NCBI GenBank assembly: GCA_001819295.1
Contig: MHMD01000008.1
Span: forward strand, 2,764-9,597
Reading direction: 5' to 3'
From: Candidatus Nealsonbacteria bacterium RIFCSPHIGHO2_02_FULL_43_13
Lineage (GTDB): Bacteria; Patescibacteriota; Minisyncoccia; Minisyncoccales; MHMH01
Length of the DNA: 6,834 nt
A program made the position numbers and the translations under genes. Every line of letters begins with the position of its first letter. Position 1 is the stretch's first letter. Positions 1 to 3,963 of this stretch are shown in pieces. The notes under the pieces are model-generated. The model was given only the letters and a program-made list of their open reading frames with translations. It was not told the DNA's origin and did no database searches.

Positions 1-284
1 GCAAAATAGCCAAGACGGTTTTGCAGGAGATGTTTATGACGGGCGGCGATCCGTCTAATATTATCGAAGCAAAAGGCCTGGCCCAGATTACCGGTAAAAA
101 TGAAATTGAAGCGGCAATTCAGAAAGTTATCTCTCGAAACCCTCAAGCGGTTGAGGATTATAAAAAGGGGAAAGGAAATTCTCTCCAGTTTTTGATTGGC
201 CAGGTGATGGCCGAAACCCGCGGGAAAGCCAGCCCTGGGATGACCGGCGATCTTTTAAAGACTCTCTTGACAAAAACTCAATAA
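1..284 (+). CDS. gatB: Asp/Glu-tRNA(Asn/Gln) amidotransferase subunit B, C-terminal end (partial)
   Basis: This is the last 93 codons of GatB; the gene begins outside the window and the reading frame is open from base 3. GatB is the tRNA-binding and kinase subunit of the GatCAB complex, which converts mischarged Glu-tRNA(Gln) or Asp-tRNA(Asn) to Gln-tRNA or Asn-tRNA. The visible part is the C-terminal YqeY-like/GatB tail that contacts tRNA. Recognisable family signatures are the KGLAQI element, the NPQAVEDYKKGKGNSLQFL segment, and the GQVMAETRGKASP segment, which matches the family's usual GQVMK.TRGKA.P. It ends with TAA at 282-284. The TTG at 21 is an internal Leu codon, not a start. The last codons also contain the -35 box of the promoter for the next gene. 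Identification is secure; completeness upstream cannot be judged. Confidence 0.93.
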   Translation, partial: KIAKTVLQEMFMTGGDPSNIIEAKGLAQITGKNEIEAAIQKVISRNPQAVEDYKKGKGNSLQFLIGQVMAETRGKASPGMTGDLLKTLLTKTQ

Positions 285-295
285 AACGGTATAAA
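267..295 (+). promoter_or_regulatory. Sigma70-type promoter for the MraZ-like gene
   Basis: A TTGACA -35 box (267-272) lies inside the end of gatB. It is followed by a 17-bp spacer and a TATAAA -10 box (290-295) just after the gatB stop. This is 11 of 12 consensus positions at optimal spacing. The predicted transcription start is near 302, giving a 5' UTR of about 32 nt ahead of the GTG at 334. It would let the MraZ-like gene be expressed separately from gatB. No experimental start is known. Confidence 0.7.
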
Positions 296-320
296 TGCAT
301 CATCAATTACGCTTTCGAAA

Positions 321-327
321 AGGAGGA
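321..327 (+). promoter_or_regulatory. Shine-Dalgarno that sets the GTG start at 334
   Basis: The sequence AGGAGGA lies 6 nt upstream of the GTG at 334. It supports that non-ATG start, whose first residues (MFLGTF) match the usual MraZ N-terminus. Confidence 0.75.
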
Positions 328-333
328 AGATAA

Positions 334-534
334 GTGTTTTTAGGTACTTTTACAAGCAAGATAGATGCGAGAGGGAGAATTCTAATTCCCGAAGAATTTA
401 GAAGACATGGCCTCGAGGGAGAGACAGAGGTGTTTTGTGTCGGGTGCGGAGATCATCTCGAGATTTGGACCCAAGAAGCATGGGCAAAGGAGCAGCCGAG
501 GATGAAGAAATTCCTTGACAAGGTTCTAAACTAG
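334..534 (+). CDS. Half-length MraZ-like SpoVT/AbrB DNA-binding protein
   Basis: This 66-residue protein starts with GTG behind a strong Shine-Dalgarno. Residues 1-50 match the N-terminal MraZ repeat: MFLGTF at the start, then DARGRILIPEEFR (residues 11-23, containing the conserved D-x-x-x-R motif), then a LEIWTQEAW strand-helix corresponding to the family's LEIYP..EW. MraZ normally has about 140 residues with two such SpoVT/AbrB swapped-hairpin domains and forms a ring-shaped repressor of division and cell-wall genes. Here the second domain is absent. The frame ends at TAG (532-534), and no second DxxxR domain follows in any frame up to 840. A single-domain protein would have to dimerise to make a complete AbrB fold, as AbrB and MazE-type antitoxins do. 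It contains a CVGC pair (residues 35-38) that I do not expect in MraZ. No cell-division genes are adjacent and no toxin is visible. The fold is confident; the target and role are unknown. Confidence 0.82.
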   Translation: MFLGTFTSKIDARGRILIPEEFRRHGLEGETEVFCVGCGDHLEIWTQEAWAKEQPRMKKFLDKVLN

Positions 535-543
535 TGCTATAAT
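515..543 (+). promoter_or_regulatory. Perfect-consensus extended -10 sigma70 promoter
   Basis: TTGACA (515-520), a 17-bp spacer and TATAAT (538-543) match the sigma70 consensus at all 12 positions. A TG at 535-536 adds an extended -10. The -35 box overlaps the last codons of the MraZ-like gene and its stop codon lies in the spacer. The predicted transcription start is near 550. The only gene downstream on this strand before the terminator at 800-840 is the 41-codon one, so this promoter appears dedicated to a short, strongly transcribed RNA. Confidence 0.82.
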
Positions 544-549
544 ATACAC

Positions 550-664
550 GTAAGCTGATTAAGGTAGGTTTGCTCTTACCAGGCTGCGAAGGAGAAAGAG
601 GCCCATTAATTTAGGCTTTAATCTTTTTCCTTGCCAGCCTGGTGAGAAAAAAGGAGGTTCTTTA
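550..664 (+). promoter_or_regulatory. Structured 5' leader with long hairpin (possible cis-regulatory or non-coding RNA)
   Basis: The predicted leader of the small gene holds a long imperfect hairpin between 574 and 647. The outer stem pairs 574-586 with 635-647 and includes the exact 9-bp arms ACCAGGCTG and CAGCCTGGT. A 2x2 internal loop follows, then an 11-bp inner stem pairing 589-599 with 622-632 (one G-U), then a small apical GGCC/GGCU stem. No U-run follows it, so it is not an ordinary terminator. It ends 3 nt before the Shine-Dalgarno at 651-657. A competing short pairing of GTAAG (550-554) with CTTAC (575-579) would break the base of the hairpin. I do not recognise a named riboswitch, 6S, tmRNA or SRP core here. 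It could be a regulatory leader, an mRNA-stabilising hairpin, or part of a small RNA. Confidence 0.5.
651..657 (+). promoter_or_regulatory. Shine-Dalgarno of the 41-codon gene
   Basis: AAGGAGG lies 7 nt upstream of the ATG at 665, which is a near-optimal spacing. It immediately follows the leader hairpin, so hairpin folding or alternative pairing could affect its accessibility. Confidence 0.75.
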
Positions 665-790
665 ATGAAACTATCGGGTAAGTTCTCGGTGCGCGTTTTG
701 GCCAAACTCCATAATACAACGTGGAGTCATCTGGCCTTCGTCCGTGACGCCTATACCGGCACCACGGAAGTCGTTCCCGAATCAAAGTAG
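665..790 (+). CDS. Small protein of 41 residues, unknown function
   Basis: An ATG behind a strong Shine-Dalgarno opens 41 codons ending in TAG (788-790), with an intrinsic terminator starting 9 nt later. The protein begins MKLSGKFSVRVLAKLH and ends with the DAYTGTTEVVPESK segment. It is soluble and basic in its N-terminal two thirds, with no signal peptide, membrane helix or cysteine. I do not recognise the family. Evidence that it is real: its own consensus promoter, a good ribosome binding site, a well-placed terminator, and codon use that differs from the neighbours. About 60% of its third positions are G or C, with many TTC, GTC, GAC, ACC and GCC codons, a pattern associated with high expression. 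The alternative is that the whole promoter-to-terminator unit is a non-coding RNA with a chance ORF. It is too short for a coding verdict from sequence alone. Confidence 0.6.
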   Translation: MKLSGKFSVRVLAKLHNTTWSHLAFVRDAYTGTTEVVPESK

Positions 791-799
791 TTCGGGTAA

Positions 800-840
800 G
801 AGGGGAGCATCTTAAAGATGCTCCCCTCGATTTATTTTTT
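800..840 (+). terminator. Strong rho-independent terminator
   Basis: A perfect 13-bp stem (800-812 with 816-828, GC-rich AGGGGAGCATC type) is closed by a TAA loop and followed by a T-rich tail GATTTATTTTTT (829-840). It ends the plus-strand small-gene transcript. The tail overlaps the stop codon of the convergent miaA (832-834). On the minus strand no T-run follows the stem, so it should act mainly in the plus direction. Confidence 0.9.
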
Positions 841-1782
841 GACGAAAATTTTTACTAACTTTTCCGCCGCTTTTTGATTTTTTATCCAATGAATTCGTTT
901 GTCCCGTTTGAACCAGGTCATTTGGCGTTTGGCGAAATGTTCTGTTTCTTTCTGGAGACGATTAAAGAAAAGAGATTTTTCAAAACTAACTGATTTCGGG
1001 ATTTCCGAAATCCTCTCAAATTTGAGTGGATTTCGGAAATCTTTAATCGTTTTTAGATATCGGGCAATCCAGCGGTATTCCAATCCGAACTCTTCCAGTC
1101 TTTTCCAGGAAACGCCGGATTGATGAAGTTTTTTTACTTCATCAACCATGCCTATTTTTAATCTTTGCTGTAAACGCTTGGCGATTAATTTTTTAAGGTC
1201 TTGGGGCGTTTTTTTAATGCCGACCATTAAAACTGGGTAGGGAAGCGGCTCTTTTTTTAGAATTGGTACCGGTTTGCCCGATTTCATCACTATTTCCAAA
1301 GCTCGAATCAGTCTCCGGCGGTTTGATCGATCGATATTTTCAGCTCTTCGTTGGTCAAATTTTTTAAGTTTTTCGAATAATTCTTCGGCGCTCAAATGTT
1401 CGAGGTCGGACCTCAATCGCCAATCCGGTTTAATTTCAGGAATAATAATGCCGTCAATTATTGCCTGAATATAAAAACCTGTGCCGCCGCAAAGAATAGG
1501 CGTTTTACCCTTTCTCATTATCTGGGCGATGGCTTTTTGCGCCAATTTGCGGTACTGGACGACGTCAAACCTCTTTTGGGGCGAGACAACATCAAGGAGG
1601 TGGTGAGTAACGCCCTTCATCTCCTTTTGGGTTATTTTGCCGCTGCCTAGGTCCATGCCTCGATAAACTTGGCGCGAATCAGCCGAAATAATTTCACCAT
1701 TGAATTTCTTAGCCAGGTTTACAGCCAGAGCCGATTTGCCTGAAGCTGTCGGCCCCAGAATAACTACCAGTTTTTTAGCCAT
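832..1782 (-). CDS. miaA: tRNA dimethylallyltransferase (A37 prenylation)
   Basis: MiaA transfers the dimethylallyl group of DMAPP to N6 of A37 in tRNAs reading codons starting with U, giving i6A37. The 316-residue protein has the P-loop GPTASGKS (residues 10-17), the ISADSRQVYRGMDLGSGK segment with the expected catalytic Asp at D35, THHLLD (59-64), GGTGFYIQA (99-107) and the C-terminal AKRQMTWFKRD (284-294). The GSGKI element replaces the more common GTAKP. Between RYL (241-243) and SFEKS there are roughly 20 more residues than the family usually has. Residues 248-261 of that insert are encoded by a 42-bp palindrome, with the frame intact. The ATG start lies inside the end of miaB (8-nt overlap) without an evident Shine-Dalgarno, so translation is probably coupled. 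The function is confident; whether the insertion affects activity is unknown. Confidence 0.96.
   Translation of the reverse strand: MAKKLVVILGPTASGKSALAVNLAKKFNGEIISADSRQVYRGMDLGSGKITQKEMKGVTHHLLDVVSPQKRFDVVQYRKLAQKAIAQIMRKGKTPILCGGTGFYIQAIIDGIIIPEIKPDWRLRSDLEHLSAEELFEKLKKFDQRRAENIDRSNRRRLIRALEIVMKSGKPVPILKKEPLPYPVLMVGIKKTPQDLKKLIAKRLQQRLKIGMVDEVKKLHQSGVSWKRLEEFGLEYRWIARYLKTIKDFRNPLKFERISEIPKSVSFEKSLFFNRLQKETEHFAKRQMTWFKRDKRIHWIKNQKAAEKLVKIFVKK
992..1041. repeat. In-frame palindromic insertion within miaA
   Basis: Bases 1000-1020 and 1021-1041 are inverted copies of each other with 20 of 21 positions paired (mismatch at 1014/1027) and no spacer. A further partial arm, GATTTCGG (992-999), can pair with CCGAAATC (1005-1012) as an alternative hairpin. 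The palindrome length is a multiple of three and the stretch encodes MiaA residues 248-261, within an apparent insertion of about 20 residues. The arrangement resembles the in-frame palindromic elements known in Rickettsia genes, but the sequence family here is unknown and no second copy was seen in the window. Confidence 0.65.
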
Positions 1783-2764
1783 GCTTAGTAAGCTTGCTTA
1801 AAATATTTCTCCGGCGTTTTTTTTCTTCTGAAGGAACACCGTCTTTTAATTTTGAGGCAATGGTTCCGGGCCTCGATGAATATTTGGAAATATAGGCTAT
1901 ATCAAAATTGATTTTCTTGAACAGTTTGACGGTATTTTGGAATTGTTTTACCGTTTCCCCTGGAAAACCTACAATCACATCGGTTGAGAGATTGATATCG
2001 GGCATTTTTTTCCGGATTTTTTTTACCAGATTTTGATATTGTTTGATGGTATAGTTTCTCTTCATTTTTTTAAGAATCGCATCATCGCCCGATTGAACCG
2101 GTAAATTAAGATACCGGCCGAATTTTTTACATCCAGCTAGAGTATTGATCAATTCATTAGAGAAATTTTTAGGGTTGGGGGACATGAAAAAGAACTTAAA
2201 TTCGCCCGAAATATCGTTAACCATTTTAATCAGTTCGGTAAAGTTAATCGCGCCCGACTGGTAGTCGTTAACATTTTGGCCCAAAAGCCAGATTTCTTTA
2301 GCGCCATTTTTAACAAGACGACAGATTTCCTTTAGAATTGCTTGATAAGGGCGGCAGATTAATCTGCCTCTGGCGAAAGGGACAACGCAATAGGCGCAAA
2401 AATTATTGCAGCCGTCGGAAATAGGCACATAGGAAACAGTACTACGGACTAGTCTGTGGTACTGTTTAAGGAACAGGTCTTTTTTATCCCAAATTTCATC
2501 AAATATTTTCTCGAGATTTTTTCTGTCTTTTTTAAGAATACAGCCGGTTAACACTTTTTTTGCTTTGATTCCTTTAAGCTTCATCGGCATGCCGAAAACC
2601 CGGTCAACGGCCGATTGTCTGACTGAACACATATTAACGACGATTAAGTCGGCTTGTTTGGCGCTTAGAGCCGGTTGATAGCCGCGTTTTTCTAAACCAG
2701 CGGCGATTCTCTCACTGTCCGATTTATTCATTTGGCAGCCGTAGGTAATGAGATAATATTTCAC
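1775..2764 (-). CDS. miaB: tRNA-2-methylthio-N6-dimethylallyladenosine synthase, TRAM-less
   Basis: MiaB is a radical-SAM methylthiotransferase that converts i6A37, the MiaA product, to ms2i6A37. This copy has 329 residues. The N-terminal MTTase domain carries the three cluster cysteines C10 (YGCQMN), C46 (NMCSVR) and C75 (TGCILK). The radical-SAM motif CNNFCAYC supplies C119, C123 and C126. Further family marks are LLGQNVNDY (160-168), NLPVQSGDD (220-228), DVIVGFPGET (262-271) and KYSSRPGT (294-301). The protein stops right after the PSEEKKRRRNIL helix, so the C-terminal TRAM RNA-binding domain present in typical MiaB (usually 430-450 residues in total) is missing. The interdomain linker is also short and is encoded by a palindrome. 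The start is GTG; an upstream in-frame TAA four codons earlier rules out a longer N-terminus. It overlaps miaA by 8 nt. Confidence 0.92.
   Translation of the reverse strand: MKYYLITYGCQMNKSDSERIAAGLEKRGYQPALSAKQADLIVVNMCSVRQSAVDRVFGMPMKLKGIKAKKVLTGCILKKDRKNLEKIFDEIWDKKDLFLKQYHRLVRSTVSYVPISDGCNNFCAYCVVPFARGRLICRPYQAILKEICRLVKNGAKEIWLLGQNVNDYQSGAINFTELIKMVNDISGEFKFFFMSPNPKNFSNELINTLAGCKKFGRYLNLPVQSGDDAILKKMKRNYTIKQYQNLVKKIRKKMPDINLSTDVIVGFPGETVKQFQNTVKLFKKINFDIAYISKYSSRPGTIASKLKDGVPSEEKKRRRNILSKLTKHG
2434..2467. repeat. 34-bp palindrome in the miaB interdomain linker
   Basis: Bases 2434-2450 and 2451-2467 form inverted arms of 17 nt: AAACAGTAC, one T/G pair, then ACGGACT/AGTCTGT with one G/T pair, and no spacer. 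It encodes MiaB residues 100-110, between the MTTase domain and the radical-SAM cysteines. The sequence is unrelated to the palindrome in miaA. It may be an old in-frame insertion or a coincidental hairpin. Confidence 0.5.
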
Positions 2765-2770
2765 GCCTCT

Positions 2771-2799
2771 ATCTTAGAACAGAAAAGCGGCCATTTCAA
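2771..2799 (-). promoter_or_regulatory. Possible promoter for miaB-miaA, predicting a leaderless start
   Basis: On the minus strand, TTGAAA (2799-2794) and TAAGAT (2776-2771) are separated by 17 bp. The -35 lies in the loop of the preceding terminator hairpin. The expected transcription start, about 7 nt after the -10, falls on or next to the GTG of miaB at 2764, so the mRNA would have almost no leader. The -10 matches only 4 of 6 consensus positions. This is a weak prediction. Confidence 0.3.
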
Positions 2800-2809
2800 G
2801 GTCGCTTTT
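2778..2809 (-). terminator. Probable intrinsic terminator after the DUF5667 gene
   Basis: Read on the minus strand, a 10-bp stem (2809-2800 with 2792-2783, one imperfect pair) with a 7-nt loop runs into CTTTTCTGTTCT, a modest T-rich tail. It lies 22 nt after the stop of the secreted-protein gene and 19 nt before the miaB start, so it probably separates the two transcription units. The stem also has a T-run in the plus direction, but there is no plus-strand gene to end there. Confidence 0.6.
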
Positions 2810-2830
2810 ACTGCGCCTTATATTACATAT

Positions 2831-3931
2831 CTATTCGACTGGAGCCAATTTGGGTAATAAGCTTTTTATCGGCGCGACATTGGTTTCGGCAGGCATGACA
2901 CAGTTGAAAGCGGCGATGCAACCCTTGTCGTCTTTCTTGATGATCACTCGGCCGTTTTGGCAGAAAGTTGCGGTGGGCTTGGCTATTTGCGGGCACGCGA
3001 CCTCCTCTTTGACCTGTTCGATAACATTCTTTCTTATCTGAAGAAGCTTTTGAATAACTTGCGGATTGTTTTGGACTCCCGTTTTTAAGCTATCCAGAAT
3101 TTCCATTTGTCTTTCCTTCACGCCGCCGATTTTTTCAATATAGTCTTGGAATTTTGTTTGGTCTTCGGGAGACATCTTTTCCACATCGCCTTGGAGTCTC
3201 TTTAAGGCATTTTCTTGGGCTCTTTGGATGGCTTCTTTAGCTGCTTCAGGTACTTTTTCTTCTAACGCCTTAAGAGTCTCTAGGTTTTTAAAATCTTTGA
3301 ACTGGCTTCCTTTAACCTCATCAAGATTTTTTTCTAATCTTTCCTGGAGCTTATTTTTATCTTCTAACTTGGTCATCACTTCTCCGAATTTTTCAAGATG
3401 TTGTTCTCTGGCTTCTCGGATTCTTTCCATGGTGGTGGTAGCAACCTTAGCCTCCAGTTTTTCAAGAATTCTCTGTTGAAGCGTTTGCTGCTGGATGAAT
3501 TTATCCAAAAATTTACCGACTTCATTATTACCATCAGCTTTTTCTTTTATTTTTTCAACAGCGTTTTTGACGTTTTCAACTTCTTTCTGAAAATTTTCAG
3601 TAGCTTTTTTAAGAATTTCAGGATCCTGGGTTTTTTCAGCCATCTTCTTGAGTTCGATTAATTTTTCATTGGCGAATTTTTCTCGAAGCGCCGCTTTTTT
3701 AACCGGGTCTAAAGTGATAGCGCTTTGAATCGTTCTGCCCATATTTTTGAAGAAATAAAAGGGACTATCGGGTAAAACAGTTGATTCTGAGACGCCGAGG
3801 TCTTGGGCGCTTACGTTTTCATCCAGGGCTACGGCCTGAGTGCCGTTTTCCGTTTCTTGAGCTAAAACGATGCTAAAAGCGAATAGCAGGCAGAAGCTTA
3901 AGATAAGAAAATTTAATATTTTCATATTCAC
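2831..3931 (-). CDS. Secreted DUF5667-domain coiled-coil protein with C-terminal four-cysteine module
   Basis: A 366-residue exported protein of unknown function. Residues 1-24 form a signal peptide (hydrophobic core from about residue 5, likely cut after VLA at 24). LPDSPFYFFKNMGRTI (53-68) followed by TLDPVKKAALREKFANEKLIEL is the hallmark of DUF5667, common in Patescibacteria and Actinobacteria. Residues 80-310 are highly charged Lys/Glu-rich helix, probably coiled coil. A short module near the C-terminus has C313, C324, C338 and C344 in a C-P-x(9)-C-x-N-G-...-D-x-x-GC-x(5)-C pattern, likely disulfide-bonded outside the cell. The start is uncertain: GTG at 3931 or, more naturally, ATG at 3925 two codons later, giving MKILNFLIL. 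Neither has a Shine-Dalgarno, and the upstream DNA is AT-rich with repeated ATTAAT. It follows the membrane-protein gene by 32 nt. A structural or envelope-associated role is only a guess. Confidence 0.85.
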   Translation of the reverse strand: MNMKILNFLILSFCLLFAFSIVLAQETENGTQAVALDENVSAQDLGVSESTVLPDSPFYFFKNMGRTIQSAITLDPVKKAALREKFANEKLIELKKMAEKTQDPEILKKATENFQKEVENVKNAVEKIKEKADGNNEVGKFLDKFIQQQTLQQRILEKLEAKVATTTMERIREAREQHLEKFGEVMTKLEDKNKLQERLEKNLDEVKGSQFKDFKNLETLKALEEKVPEAAKEAIQRAQENALKRLQGDVEKMSPEDQTKFQDYIEKIGGVKERQMEILDSLKTGVQNNPQVIQKLLQIRKNVIEQVKEEVACPQIAKPTATFCQNGRVIIKKDDKGCIAAFNCVMPAETNVAPIKSLLPKLAPVE

Positions 3932-3963
3932 AATTAATTAATGATTAATTTGATAATCGACCT

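Noticed and set aside
334..534. AbrB/MazE-type antitoxin of a toxin-antitoxin pair
   Set aside because: The sequence is closest to MraZ. The only downstream candidate partner is the 41-residue protein, which does not resemble a PIN, MazF or other known toxin and has its own promoter.
800..828. Bidirectional terminator also serving miaA
   Set aside because: On the minus strand the stem is followed by TTACCCGAAC rather than a T-run, so intrinsic termination of miaA here is not supported.
550..840. tmRNA, 6S or SRP RNA as the identity of the short transcript
   Set aside because: The length is near tmRNA, but there is no tRNA-like acceptor or T-loop pairing of the ends and no Ala-rich tag ORF. 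No SRP GGAA/GCA core or 6S-type open bubble is recognisable.
1120..1145. Perfect 10-bp inverted repeat with a six-T loop inside miaA
   Set aside because: It encodes the conserved VDEVKKLHQ segment of MiaA, so the amino-acid sequence explains it; it is not an insertion or a terminator.
1435..1469. 12-bp stem with one bulged base inside miaA
   Set aside because: It falls in the conserved segment after GGTGFYIQA, is AT-rich and imperfect, and is most simply chance.
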